Positions 32,920 to 45,599 of a DNA stretch of 64,000 nucleotides are shown one piece after another (positions within the stretch are counted from its first letter, which is position 1; each line of letters starts with the position of its first letter). Source of the DNA: Deinandra increscens subsp. villosa (Eukaryota; Streptophyta; Magnoliopsida; Asterales; Asteraceae); assembly GCA_039602395.1 (NCBI GenBank), contig JBCNJP010000017.1:97316713-97380712 (forward strand), in the 5' to 3' direction. Below the pieces are notes generated by a model. The model did not search any database and was not told the DNA's origin. It saw only the letters and a list, made by a program, of their open reading frames with translations. A program made the position numbers and the translations under genes.

Positions 32920-32931
32920 TGGTATCAGAAC
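32920..32931 (+). other. primer-binding site of Copia-2
   Basis: TGGTATCAGAAC, one base from the usual TGGTATCAGAGC. Confidence 0.75.
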
Positions 32932-33322
32932 GGTGAGGTTTTGGTACAAGATCAAATCCGTTAAGTCGAACGAACTTGATAACAAGCAGTTCACGTATCT
33001 TTGAGTCCTGATCTTCTACAAAAGCCGCTGCAAAACTCTGTGACTTTTAAGATAAGGATCAAGATTTAGAAGATAAAGGAAGCTGCCAAATTATATAAAT
33101 AGACTCTCTGCCAAAAAAGAAGGAAAACAAATTCAACTAATTTGTTTTTACGTGATCAAAAGAGAAAAAACAAATAACAACTTTGAAATTCTTTGAAGAT
33201 CAAACAAAGGCACGAAGTTTACGAACAAGAAAGTCGGTGATTACAGGAGTCTTCGAAGGCTACATGGGCAAGCTACGGCCTAAGGTAAAGCGGAGCAGGA
33301 TCACGGTTAAGGAGGTTAGATC

Positions 33323-34175
33323 ATGTCAGACATGTCTACATCAACACCTAAAGAGTATACGGCTGCGTTAGCATGTCCGATGTAACCGCAACCAACTATA
33401 ACGTTTGGGTTGTGAGGATTAAGTCTGTCTTTTGGGTTCACGGTATAGCACATGTTCTTGAAGCAACAACGACACTTACGAATCCAAAAAAGGACGACAT
33501 GGCGATAGCCTTACTCCTTCAATCGATCCCGGAAGAACTTGTCTTACAGGTATGTCAACTCGAAACGGCTAAATAAATTTAGGATGCTTTGAAGACCCGG
33601 TTCATAGGTGTTGAACGGGTAAGGGAGGTAAGAAAAGAAATCCTAGAGGCCGAGTTTGAAGCCCTTCATATGCATGACGGAGAGACAATAGATGACTTCG
33701 CCTCTAAGGTATCTAAATTAGTTGCTAAAGCTTCAAGCTTAGGAACGGCTTTCGAAGAAAAGAAGTTGGTCCGAAAGTTACTTATGTCTACACCTGAAAA
33801 GTTTCTTTCTCTCGTTGCAACTATCGAACAATTTACGGATTTAAAGAATATGTCTTTTCAAGAAGCGATTGGAAGAATGAAAGCCTTTGAAGAAAGAACA
33901 AGCGTAAAAGGGAGTAGTTCGAATGATAATAATGAATTATTATATGCTAGTTCAAATAACTCTAGTCGCAGGTTTGACAAAGCAAAAGGCAAATCGGTTC
34001 AATCTGGTGGAGGTAGTAGAGAAAATAATTGGAACAAAGAAGAAGCGAAAAATCAAGACAACCGGTCTAAAGCAAGTTCGAGCAAAGGTAAGGGCAAGGA
34101 TCGATCAATGTTATAGGTGGGATAAATTCGGGCACTTTTCATCTGTGTGTCCCGAACGAAAGAAAAAGAATCAAG
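33323..34175 (+). pseudogene. Copia-2 gag with zinc knuckle
   Basis: From MSDMSTSTPKEY the frame is broken near 33375, again by a stop near 33573, and near 34090. The UBN2-type gag is clear (YNVWVVRIKSVF, EFEALHMHDGETIDDFASK, LVRKLLMSTPEKF). The CCHC knuckle CYRWDKFGHFSSVC lies at about 34120-34160. Confidence 0.8.
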
Positions 34176-35810
34176 AATCACATCTAACGGAGGCAAACGA
34201 AGATAATCTGGCACTTTACATGGCTTCTGGCAACACCGAGACGGTTTTTCTTAACGAAGGCAAAGTTGTGCCAAGTAAATACGAGACCGAATCGGATGAT
34301 GGAACTCATTGGTACCTCGACAATGGCGCATCTAACCATATGACGGGTAACTCTAATTATTTTTCCGAATTAAATAAGTCGGTTAGCGGAAAAGTACGAT
34401 TTGGGGATGGGTCTTCGGTTGAGATAAAAGGTAAAGGTTCTATACTTTCAGAGGGAAAAACGTGGGAACAAAAATTATTACCCGATGTCTATGTTATACC
34501 GGACCTTCGAAGTAATATAATTAGTCTTGGCCAACTTGATGGAAGTGGGTGTGATATTCGGGTAAAAGGAGGAGTTTGAACTTTATATGATACTAATACT
34601 AAATTGCTAATGAAAGTAAATCGATCTAAAAACCGGTTATACAAAGTTTAACTCAAGGCAGGTACACCAATTTGTCTCCAAAATAAACTCGAAGAAGAAT
34701 CTTGGCTTTGGCATGCCCGGCTCGGGCATCTCAATTTTGATGCCATGAAGAAGATGAGTTCAAAAGAGATGGTTACCGGATTACCAAGTATTACACACAA
34801 CATCCAATTATGCGAGTCATGCCTAATTGGAAAGCAAGCATGCCAAAGTTTCCCGACAAAAGCAACATATCGAGCCACTTCAAATTTGGAGCTAATACAC
34901 GGTGATTTATGTGGCCCGATATCACCTCCAACGCCTGGCGGAAAAAGATATATTTTTGTCCTAATTGACGATTCTTCTCGCTTCTCATGGATGTTTCTCC
35001 TCAAAAGAAAAGATGAAAGTTTTGGTTTCTTTTAAGAAATTTAAGAAAGGAATTGAAAATCAAACGGGGGCAAAATTAAGACTTTTCACACGGATAGGGG
35101 GTGAATTTAATTCCCTTGAATTCAAGAATTTTTGTGATGAAGAAGGAATTCAAAGGCACTTAACGGCACCATATACGCCTCAACAAAATGACGTTGTTGA
35201 GCATAAAAAATCGGAAGATTATACAGATGACACGAAGCATACTCAAGGTAAAAAATGTACCTCAAGTTTTATGGGGAAACAGAGTAATACATGCTACTTA
35301 TATCATCAACCCTATCGTCACGAAAGTCGTTAAAGAAAAAACACCGTTCGAAGTGTTCAAGGAGGGAAAGCTTAATATTGAACACGTTCGAGTCTTTGGG
35401 TGTGTGGCTTATGCAAAAAATACAAACCCACATCTTAAAAAACTCGACAAGCGCTCCCTGGCTCTTGTTCATCTTGGAGTCGAACCCAGTACAAAGGCGT
35501 ATAGATTACTAATCCAAAAAGCGGGGAAATAATCATAACCCGGGATGTGAAGTTTGATGAAGCATTGAAAGGTAATTGGGAATTGTTTTCAAAGAATCGT
35601 AAAATTAATAAAGATCAAGAACTACCAATTCATGGATACAATTTCCAAATTACACCTACTGACTACTGTTGTTCTCGATGGGCAATTTATAGATCAGCCC
35701 AAAAGTCTCTCGCAAGACCAAAGTGGCAACCTGAGCCCATCTCAATCAGCCCAGTTCGAAGCAAGCACAAATCAGGTCCAGTCCTTCACAAGCCCAGTAC
35801 ATTTAAGTGA
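34176..35810 (+). pseudogene. Copia-2 protease and integrase, degraded
   Basis: The protease site reads WYLDNGASNHMTGN: Asn replaces the Ser of the usual DSGA. The pre-integrase zinc motif is present (LWHARLGHLNFDAM, CESCLIGKQ). Integrase shows the first Asp (HGDLCGPI) and the Glu (QQNDVVEHK), but the second catalytic site reads TRIGGEF instead of TDRGGEF, so that Asp is lost. Frame changes near 34650, 35025 and 35210. Reverse transcriptase is absent. Confidence 0.8.
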
Positions 35811-35959
35811 TCAGAATGCTCACTCCAGCCCAGTTTTGACATTTTGGCCTTTGGCACATCGAAACCCTATAGTTGGGTTCACTTTATTTATTTATTTATT
35901 TCGGGAAGTCTCTATTGGCGAGTGGTCTTGCGCACGTAACTATCGGGTATGACCACGAC
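35811..35959. other. junction between Copia-2 and the LTR fragment
   Basis: No motif seen. Confidence 0.3.
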
Positions 35960-36521
35960 GGGTAAAGAATGGTTGATTATGGAACTATATTCATTTTGAA
36001 ACCATAGCATCCCACGGTCGACGGGCCATCTAATTGAATTCTATTGTGACGACATACGATAAAACTTATATTTTTGAACTATGTACGATAAAACTATACT
36101 TCTTGAAAAATACAACAACTTTCATACTTTTTACTAAACCTAAATACTCTTTTTACAGTAAAACTAAACCTTTTTGGCAAACTTAACAAAACTTATGTTC
36201 ATACGATGATTACTTTTACTAACCATGTGAACTCACTGAACTTTCTAGTTGACACGAATCATTTTTTAGTGTGTATCAGGTTACCTAGCTTGGATAAGTT
36301 GCAATAGAAGACCAAGAAGTAGATTCACTCGCATGCGCATGAAGACAACCCTAGAAGACTTTAGCTTCCGCCTTAGATTCATATTTTATTTCCGAAATGT
36401 TGTACTATTTTTCCTTAATTAAATCATGTACTCTTAAAATTTTAATAGAAATGTATTCATTTTGTGCTTTTAAACGGATACGATTTTGGCTATCTCGGTC
36501 TCCCAAGGGTCGGGGTGTTAC
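35960..36521 (-). repeat. probable gypsy LTR fragment
   Basis: On the reverse strand it starts TGTAACACCCCGACCCTTGG, the standard start of many Ty3/gypsy LTRs. The inner boundary is approximate. It may be a truncated or solo LTR that replaced the 3' half of Copia-2. Confidence 0.4.
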
Positions 36522-37305
36522 ATAATTTGTTTGGAGTATGTTTCTATTTCACAAAGAGAAGTTTTGGGTTTTTGTCACTGTTATTTTTTAGTGTGTTGTA
36601 AAGCTTGAGCAATTGTAAACAATACAAATTTTGATCTCCACCTAATTGTGCTATTTCACATTGCTTAAAATTTCTTTAATGCCAAACTGCCATATTTTGT
36701 AACATGCTATTTAGTGTTAATTTTAGGTTTTGGGTTTTTATTACAGTTAATATTCTCAACGATTAGTATCGTTTTTTGTAGGTGTGTTTTGTGTCAAGGT
36801 ACTTTTGTTAGTGTATTGTTTTTGCAGTTGTCTTTTTGGTTTTTTTTTTGGTTCTTTTTTCTTCCCATACTAGACAGAAATCACAAGGTCTGTGTATTGT
36901 TTAGATATTGAATCCATTGTACATTTTTGGTTCAGTTTTATGCATTTTATATCAATGAATTGGATATTGTTTAGATAAAGAATTTTACAATTTTGGTTCA
37001 ATTTTATGCATTTTATATCAAAAAAATTTCTAAGAAACTTTTTTACATTTTTTTTTGGTTTGGAGTTTGTATTACTCTTATATGTTTCGATTTGGGTATC
37101 ACTTTTTACATGTCTTTGTTCTTTGATTCACTGATTACTTGCTTCCATTTCTTCAATCTAGAATGAAATTTTTGACATTATAGTTATTGCAGATTTGTTA
37201 AAGATCTTAGGTCTACCTTTTCAATTTGAAATCAAATCTTTTACAAAAAAATTCACTTCCATATAGGTGATTTTGTACAGAAAATTTTCATTTCCATGAG
37301 GTTTT
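36522..37305. other. AT-rich intergenic
   Basis: Contains a direct repeat 'tttggttcaattttatgcattttatatca' (in part near 36930 and 36990). No gene. Confidence 0.4.
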
Positions 37306-37965
37306 TAGGAATAGATTTGTGGTGACTAGTATTTCAGAGAAGATTAGGGAAGGGAGATTGAGATTGTTTGGGTACGTGAAGAGGAGTCAGTTCACGACGC
37401 CTGTTCGATTAGTGGATACCATCACTGTCGATGGGAGGAGAAGGAGAGGGAGACCAAAATTGACGTGGGACGAACATATTAGGCATGATTTGCTAGACTT
37501 GCACCTCTGTGAGGGTATGGTCGAGGATACGACTTCTTGGAGACGTAGAATTAAGGTTAAGGACTTTTAGGGTGGGTTGGGGGATACTGTTTGTTTTCTG
37601 GTGTCATCGTTTTAACTACATTTGCCCTTTTTATGGTGGCCTATGTATCTTATGTGTGTCTAGGTTTTAATGTTTCATTATTATGTTTACAATATGTAGT
37701 ATACTAACGCTTTGGGCTTAACGTTTAGTTAGCCCCTCTTTTCTTTTTTTTGTTGCTTGTTTGCTTCCAGGTAGCGGCTTATTGATGACCTCTCTAGGAT
37801 TTCGTTTGCACTTTTCAACTCTGCCACGAGTCGAGGGTCTCTCTGGAAGTTGTCTCTCTATCCTTTTGGGATAGAGGAAAGGCTTGCCTACATTCACCCT
37901 CCCCAGACCCTACCAACTTATTGGTGAGATTTTACTTAGTTTGGTTGTTGTTGTTGTTGTATTTT
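37306..37965 (+). mobile_element. 3' end of an RTE-type LINE
   Basis: An open frame to 37570 gives the last part of the LINE protein (KIREGRLRLFGYVKRS, RRRRGRPKLTWDEHIRHDL). The 3' UTR holds 'ggatagaggaaaggcttgcc' and 'ccctccccagaccctacc' and ends in (TTG)n at about 37940-37960. This tail is typical of plant RTE elements. 5'-truncated, as is usual. Confidence 0.85.
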
Positions 37966-38546
37966 CTTAACCGTTGAGGTACCTTTTTGTTGTTGTACCT
38001 TTATGTCACAATGATAAAGTTTTGTTTTCAATTTCTATAGGTATTCCCTGTAAATATATTTTTATAATCACATTCAAAGTATCTAAGAAACTGTTAGTTT
38101 TAGGCAAAACAAGTGACATTTCAATTTTTTTTCTAAACAAGACAATGTGATAGAATTCAAAAAACATATTGTGTCTTTGTGGTCAATGTAGTCACCGTCA
38201 AGCTTTACTTTATTACAGTGTCTTTCCTTCTTATATTCAATAGGCTTATCTGTTGGTTTATCTGCTGCTACAGGTTGGTCATTGTTTTGCAGCTGTGTTT
38301 TTTAAGGTTAGCTTATTTGCTTGTTGGTTTATCTGCTATAGGTTGGTCATTGTCTTGCAGTTGTGTTTTTTAAGGTTAGCTTATTTGTTGCTTTGTATTT
38401 TCTTAATACTGATTTATTACTGTGGTGTCGGCCTTTCCTACGTACATCGACATTACAAACACATACACTTAGGTAGTTGGTAGATTCAACAGTTTGTAAT
38501 GTTATTAGTTACTTAGTTTAGTAAGTTGTCTACATGTTGTTAGTTA
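37966..38546. other. intergenic with a tandem duplication
   Basis: Two copies of about 70 bp (gttggtttatctgct..ggttggtcattg..ttgca..) at about 38247-38392, otherwise no gene. Confidence 0.5.
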
Positions 38547-38899
38547 GGGTGGGCGGTATGGTTTAGGCAAAAAAAATTTAGGCAAAGTTTTTAACCAATA
38601 GGGTGGTGACACTAGGACAGAGAAAAAAATTTAAACTTTTGGTTTTTTGTGAAGGGTATGATTTGTAGAAAACTTGGTTTAGGCAAACCTTAAAAAAAAA
38701 AAAAAACTAGTAGCCCGTTGGCTCCAACGGTCCACTCCCAACGTCCACTTTTCTTCGGCAAGACTCGGCAAATGTTTACCGAAATGGGGGGTAGGGATTG
38801 CCGAAAAATGTTTGCCAAATGAAGGGGGTGTGGGTTGCCAAGATTTTGCCGAAAATCTTGGGTTTGCCGAGTGGGTTTATCGACCCACACCGCCCATCC
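38547..38899. mobile_element. Tourist-like (PIF/Harbinger) MITE, 353 bp
   Basis: Ends GGGTGGGCGGTATGG at left and, inverted at right, GGATGGGCGGTGTGG. 3-bp duplication TTA at 38544-38546 and 38900-38902. No coding capacity. Its ends resemble those of the MITE at 50670. Confidence 0.7.
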
Positions 38900-39898
38900 T
38901 TATATGTCTTTCTGCTGCTGTAGTTTTTTGTTTCTTTTGTAAGATGATGTGTATGTCTACATCCCCAACGTAAATATAAAATGCCATGTATGTAGTTTCA
39001 TGGTTTATAAAAATGACAAATGACAACTACTTTTTTTTAAGGAAATTACAAATGACAACTACTTTTTTTTAGGAAGTGACCCGCCGTAACGGGCGGGCGG
39101 GTCAAGTTCTTGTTAGTCGTGGTTATGAATCATTAATCTAAACAACCAAGTAAATTATAGGTGAATGTGATTGAAGCTCGAGTCAACAAGGAAATATCAA
39201 AAATTGAAGTCTAAAAGTAACATTTAGTTGTTTTCATTGTGTTACAAATATGTTTGGTTAAGTTCTTATTCCCAAGTATGAGTAGAAATCAACACAAGTT
39301 AACAATGGTTGTTTTCCATGTTGAAGAACACAAAGGCCTAGAATCATGACTCTTAATATGTCAAACCACATTTTATAATAGTCAACACAATATAATTCAC
39401 CAATAGTTTATGAAGAACACACGATTTGAACTTGAAAGTGAAAATGGAGATGAATTGTGAATTCTTATATTTGGTAGAATCATTTTAGCTTCCACAAACG
39501 AAACCTCATTTTTTAGAGACTTTGATGTAGATGTGAAATAGCACAAATCCTTATTTTTCTTAAAATTTTTAAAAATATTATATGTGATATAGACTCTACT
39601 ATGAATATAATTCACTCAGTTATCAGATATTATAGGGCAAAATAGACGGGTCAGTTAGGCCGCATAAGATGCCAAATCAGTACGAGATCAAATCTGGATG
39701 AGCGATTTTAAAAAAATGTATCATTTTAATTTGTGTCGGAATGAATCAATTTAGAAAAAACACATAAAAAACAAATAATAATTAAACAAGTGAACAACTA
39801 CAACACCTAAAAAAAAATTAATTTCGCAACATTGGTCCGTATTTTAACTTTTGGATCAAGACCTTCTAGACATAAAGGAAAATTAATTAATTAGTTTC
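38900..39898. other. intergenic, possible Helitron-like end near 39075-39117
   Basis: A GC-rich hairpin (acccgccgtaacgggcgggcgggt) followed by a short tail stands out in AT-rich DNA. A near-duplicate 'aaatgacaactacttttttt' lies at about 39014 and 39050. No gene. Confidence 0.35.
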
Positions 39899-40249
39899 TG
39901 TTATAATTTAATGAAGATTACCACCAATTGAGAATATTAATTGTGATTGTTTGAATCACTTTTCTCCTTTAAAGGAGTTTATAAGAAAGAAGATATAAGA
40001 AGTAGAAAGAAGTTTAGAATATTAGAGAGAGTTGGGAGAGATTTTGTATAACATGTAGAATGCTTACAAAGAGGTGCATTTTTACCACTTACATTGGTGT
40101 GGTATTTATACTACAAACTTGGGAGACAAGATGACATAGCTAGTAAATGCAAGAGTGTAAGAATGGTGAAAACATTTGTGTGTGGGGAATGTTGCATAGT
40201 TGATGTGAGAGTGGTGGGCATCCAAATATATTTTGTAGATTTCATAATA
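39899..40249 (-). repeat. 3' LTR of Copia-3
   Basis: On the reverse strand it runs TATTATGAAATC...TTATAACA. It starts TA instead of the usual TG. The polypurine tract CCAAGGGGGAG precedes it (40250-40260). Confidence 0.9.
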
Positions 40250-40399
40250 CTCCCCCTTGGATGACACCTTTCACACTTGGGGTTCGGCTTTGAAAAACTG
40301 CCTTATTAAAAACCTTGCTAAAGAAAACCCAGTGGGAAAAAACTTTAGCTAAGGGAAAAAGAGTGCAGTGCTCCCCCTCAAGTTGGCTTCTGTATATCA

Positions 40400-41959
40400 T
40401 CATGTTGTTTGCACGTGTCGCATTCCAATATTATGAACGTGTTTCCTGAAGATCGATGTAGGGAGTGCTTTGGTGAAAAGATCTGCTGAGTTGTTGCTAG
40501 ATTGGACATATCTCATTTCGACATGGTTGTCCTTGATAAGCTCTTGAGTGTATGAGAAGAATCTTGGCGGTATGTGTTTTGTCCTATCACTCTTGATGTA
40601 ACCTTCTTTCATTTGCGATACACAAGCTGCATTGTCTTCATAGATCGGAGTTGGAAGTCCTTCTTTCTCTAGCCCACAAGAAGTCAATATGAGTTGAGTC
40701 ATAGATCTTAGCCATATACATTCTCTAGAAGCTTCATGTAGTGCAATGACTTCAGCATGATTTGAGGATGTTGCAACAAGTGTTTGTTTTTTAGAACGCC
40801 ATGAAATTGCAGTTCCTCCATTCATGAATACATACCCAGTTTGAGATCTTGCCTTATGAGGGTCAGACAAATAACCTGCATCTGCATAACCAACCAACCC
40901 TTCTTTTGAATCGTTAGGATAAAACAAACCTAGATCAACAGTTCCTGGAAGATATCGAAGAACATGTTTAATCCCATTCCAGTGCCTTTTCGTAGGGGCT
41001 GAACTAAATCTTGCTAGTAAATTAACTGCAAAAGAAATATCAGGTCTAGTACAGTTAGTAAGATACATGAGAGCCCCAATTGCACTGAGGTATGGTATTT
41101 CTGGACCAAGAACCTCTTCATTATCTTCGCAAGGGCGAAATGGATCTTTGTCAACATTTAGTGATCTCACAACCATTGGGGTGCTTAAAGGATTTGCTTT
41201 ATCCATATTGAAACGTTTCAAGAGTTTTTCAGTGTAATTTGATTGATGAACAAGTATTCCATTTTTCGCATGCTCAATTTGTAAACCAAGGCAATATTTG
41301 GTTTTGCCAAGGTCTTTCATTTCAAATTCTTTCTTTAAAAGAATAATTGTTTCATGAATTTCTTTATGTGTCCCCATTATATTTAGATCATCAACATATA
41401 CAGCTATGATCACATATCCTGATGTTGTTTTCTTAATAAAGACGCATGGACACATATGATTATTTGTATAACCTTTGCTTATCAAATAATCACTCAAGCG
41501 ATTGTACCACATCCTTCCAGATTGTTTCAACCCATATAAAGATCTTTGTAATTTGATTGAATACATTTCTTTGGGTTTTGAACCTAAAGCTTCAGGCATT
41601 TTGAATCCTTCTGGAATTTTCATATAGATATCACTATCAAGTGATCCATATAAGTAAGCAGTAACAACATCCATAAGACGCATTTCTAGGTTTTTAGAAA
41701 CTGCTAAGCTGATTAGATATCTAAAGGTAATTGCATCCATAACAGGGGAATATGTTTCTTCATAATCAATTCCTGGTCTTTGAGAAAAACCTTGTGCCAC
41801 CAGTCTGGCTTTATATCTAGTAACTTCATTTTTCTCATTTCGTTTTCGAACGAAAACCCATTTATACCCTACAGGTTTGACGGCCTTGGGTGTAAGGATA
41901 ATGGATCCAAAAACATTTCTTTTGTTAAGTGAATCCAACTCAGCTTGCATAGCATCTTT
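40400..41959 (-). pseudogene. Copia-3 reverse transcriptase and RNase H
   Basis: Reverse transcriptase includes the KWVF entry, ETYSPV and the catalytic YVDD (VYVDDLNIM near 41390). RNase H includes GYADAGYLSD and ATSSNHAEVIALHEA; the metal-binding Asp and Glu positions are kept. About 516 residues are open from the first Met at 41950, but this frame belongs to the polyprotein above and is cut from it by the TGA at 41960-41962. Confidence 0.92.
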
Positions 41960-43906
41960 TCATTTATCCCAGTCGTGTCGTTTTTGACAATCATTGACAG
42001 ATTTTGGTTCAGAAATAGCATCTCCCTCCATGATATCACTTGCTATAGAATAAGAAAATACGTCATCAATATTTTTCATTTCTGACTGGTTCCATAATGT
42101 TTGTGTATGACCATAGTTAATTGACAACTCGTTGTTGTCGTCATTTACTTCCTCCTCATGAAACACTTTCAATGTTTTGTTAGGATCATTTTCTTTATGG
42201 TCAATTTCCTTTTCGGGTCCTTTTCTTTTCCGGGGAATTTTATCCTTTGAACCAATTGGTCTCCCACGTTTTAAACGTTTCTGGGATTCATGAGCAATGT
42301 TATTATCTACTTGTTTACTCGGAATATCAACTCGAGCTGGAGCATTTACAGCAGGTATGTGTGATTTAGTTACTCCTTTTGTATCAGTAAATGCATCCGG
42401 TAGTTGATTTGCAATTTCTTGTAGATGTATAATCTTTTGAACCTCTGATTCACTTTGCTTTGTCCTTGAATCAAGATGCAACAACGAAGGCTCACACCAT
42501 GAGATATCCTTATCTTGGTTTTTCTTTTCTCCCCCAAGTGCTGGGAAGATTTCCTCATTAAAGTGGCAATCAGCAAAACGTGTTGTAAATGCATCACCAG
42601 TTAAAGGTTCAAGATACCTTATGATGGAAGTTGTTTCATATCCAACATATATCCCCAACCTCCTTTGAGGACCCATTTTTGTGCGTTGTGGTGGGGCAAT
42701 AGGGACATATATTGCACAACCAAAAATTCTAAGGTGAGATATATTTGGCTCGTGGCCAGAAGCAAGTTGTATGGGAGAGTACTTGTGATTTGCACTGGGT
42801 CTTAAACGAATTAATGATCCAGCATGTAAAATTGCATGGCCCCAAATAGACACAGGGAGCTTTGTTCTCATTATTAATGGTCTAGCAATCAGTTGAAGGC
42901 GTTTGATCAATGATTCGGCTAAACCATTTTGCGTGTGTACATGAGCAACTGGATGTTCAACAACAATTCCAACAGACATGCAATAATCATTAAAAGCATG
43001 CGATGTAAACTCTCCTGCGTTATCAAGTCTTACTCTTTTAACCATATAGTCGGGAAAATGTGCTCGTAATTTAATAATTTGAGCGAGCAATTTGGCAAAA
43101 GCCACATTACGAGTTGATAACAAAGATACATGAGACCATCTGCTAGATGCGTCTATCAGGACCATGAAATATCTAAATGGTCCACATGGTGGATGAACTG
43201 GTCCACATATATCACCTTGAATTCTTTCAAGAAACATGGGTGATTCATTTTCAACTTTGAGTAGTGAAGGCCTAGTAATTAATTTCCCAAGAGAGCAAGA
43301 TGTACATAGGTGTGTTTTATCATTTTGGGGAATCTTTTGGTATTTCAGTGGATGACCATGTGTATTTTCAATTATCCTTTTCATCATGGTGGATCCTGGA
43401 TGACCTAATCTGTCATGCCATAAACTGAATGAGCCATGATCATAATATTTTCCTTTGAGTGCCATGTGTGCTTGAGGCACACCAATATGTGTATAATGCA
43501 AACCTGAGTTAAGCATTGGCAGTTTTTCCATTGCATGACCTTTGTTCATGATATACAAATATTTTTCACTATCGACAGTTTTTGATTGAGTATCATATCT
43601 GTTATGGTATATGTTTTTGAAACTTAATAAGTTTCTTGTCGATTTCGGGGAGAATAATGCATTTTTTATGAAAAGCTTTGTTCCATTTGGTAACACCAAA
43701 TTAGCCTTTCCGACTCCTTCTATTAAGTCAGTAGGGCCTGATATTGTATCAATGGTGCCATTTGTTGGCTTCAGTTCATAAAAATATTTCTTCGATTTAA
43801 GAATGGTGTGTGTGGCACCACTATCTGCTATACACATATCACCATCATTTGTTTGATCTTTTGCTCCAATGAAATTCATTTTAAACTTCACATACGAAGA
43901 AAACAA
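41960..43906 (-). pseudogene. Copia-3 protease and integrase
   Basis: 648 residues. Protease motif IADSGATHTI near the start; zinc motif H..H..C..C (LWHDRLGHPG, CTSCSLGK). Integrase catalytic residues are in GDICGPVH, RLDNAGEFTS and NGLAESLIKR, all three in place. A glutamine/lysine-rich linker ends in WDK and TGA, where a Trp codon is usual. It is one point change from a continuous pol frame. Confidence 0.93.
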
Positions 43907-44084
43907 AAACTAGTAAGACATTATGAGCTATTATAACAAGAAAATTTATTTTAGAAAATATAATAAGAACATTTATTTCAGAAAAACATATTACATCAAC
44001 GAGAGGGAAACACTAGTTAAACATAAATTAAGAAAGTGAAATACATGAATAACACATAAGAGTGTCAAGTTCCAACAACATTTT

Positions 44085-45161
44085 TCAGGCTTCATCGTCA
44101 TTGAGAAAATCCGAGTTATTTAGTTCAATATCGAGATTTTCAAAAGTACCCACATGGTTCACTTCTTTCTCTTTTCCTTTGAGGGATGTTTGGTACAACC
44201 TGCATAGATGTTCAGGTGTACGACAAGCCTTTGACCAGTGATTCACCATTCCACATCTATAGCAGGAATCACCGCGATTTTGAGAAGTGCTAGCTTCATT
44301 CTTAAGCTTATTCTGCTCATTGAAGTTACCCTTTTGTGGAGCATGATAGGTGTTGTTTCTTTGGTTGTGACCATGACCACGACCACGACCACGACCACGA
44401 TAATTGTTGTTTCCTTTGAAGGAGTGGTTGTGATTATGGGAATGGTTTCTATTAAAATGGCCACGACCACGCCCACGTCCACGACCTTGTCCATGACTTC
44501 GTTCCCATCTTCGCTCAGAAGGTTTGGTATCATTTTTATTAACAACATGGACTTCTGGTATGGTTAGTGAACCTGTGGGACGAGCTTGATGATTTTTCAG
44601 TAGTAGCTCGCTATTTTTTTCTGCTACAATGAGGCTTACATTTAACTCAGAGTACTTTTTGAAATTTTGCAATCGATAATGTTGTTGCAAAACTATGTTT
44701 GATGCGTGAAATGTGGAGAAAGTTTTTTCCAACATATCAGCCTCTGTAACAGGATGTCCACAAAATTGAAGTGTGGAAGTTATCCTGAATAAGACAGAGG
44801 TGTACTCATTTACCCTTTTGAAATCTTGAAGCCTGATATTGTTCCATTCATTTCTAGCAGCAGGAAGTAAGACTTCCTTTTGATGATCAAACCTATTTTT
44901 TAAATCATTCCATTAGGTATGTGGATCATCACAGTTTGAGTATTCAATTTGCAACATATTATTGATATGCTTATGGAGGAAGACATCAGCAGTTGCTTTG
45001 TCTTTTTCCTCGCATGTGTTGCCTTCATTTATGGTGTCTAAGACACCTTTGGATTTGAGATGTCTTTTTGCATTTGCCGTCCATGACATGTAGTTTTCCC
45101 CAGTACATTCAAGAGCAGGAAATTCAAGTTTAGCAATGTTTGACATATTGTAGCTAGACAT
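44085..45161 (-). pseudogene. Copia-3 gag
   Basis: The frame from MSSYNMSNIAKLEFPAL has the UBN2-type gag, then a long Arg/Gly/His/Asn-rich segment (GQGRGRGRGRGH), then a CCHC knuckle CYRCGMVNHWSKAC near 44240-44280. One TAA at 44913-44915 interrupts it after DDPHT; the frame continues unchanged. About 180 bp separates its end from the pol frame, so an intron or internal initiation is possible. Confidence 0.9.
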
Positions 45162-45599
45162 AAATTGAACAAGTAATAAGAGGAACATTAGAATCCATAT
45201 ATATATATCAATAAGCAATGGGATACAATAGAGTGGTATGACAATAAATAAATATACGAACAAGGAAAGAAAAAATTCACTAGGTGGGAGTTGAAAAATT
45301 GGGTAAAGGGCTAAGATGATCATTATGGTAACTATCACCAGAAGTGGATGAATCATTTTGAAAATCTCGTCTTGAATAATCCTGAGAAAATGATTTGTTT
45401 GTTGTAAAAAATAAGATTGATAATTGTTAATTTATAGGAAAAAAATATAACCGTTTGCAACGGTTATATAAACTTTTCAAACGGCTATATTAACGTTTAT
45501 ATATTTTTATTATTTTGAAAAATAAGATAAAGAAAATGTATTAAATACGGGTTATAAAAGTATAAAAATTTGGTGTGGATTAAATTAAGAGAGAACAAA

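Larger units (their letters stand above)
32601..35810 (+). mobile_element. 3'-truncated Copia retrotransposon (Copia-2)
   Basis: A 5' LTR (about 32601-32915, TGTTGGTCC start) is followed by a primer site, gag, protease and integrase. The sequence ends around 35810 before reverse transcriptase; no 3' LTR follows. A probable gypsy LTR fragment at 35960-36521 lies where the rest should be. Confidence 0.85.

Noticed and set aside
36714..36911. Hydrophobic small open frame
   Set aside because: T-rich DNA gives Phe/Leu-rich translations by composition; no motif or context.
38179..38483. Two overlapping hydrophobic frames that looked like membrane proteins
   Set aside because: Produced by a 70-bp tandem duplication in T-rich DNA.
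44238..44567. Threonine- and valine-rich frames opposite the Copia-3 gag
   Set aside because: Shadows of the Arg/Gly-rich gag segment in other frames.
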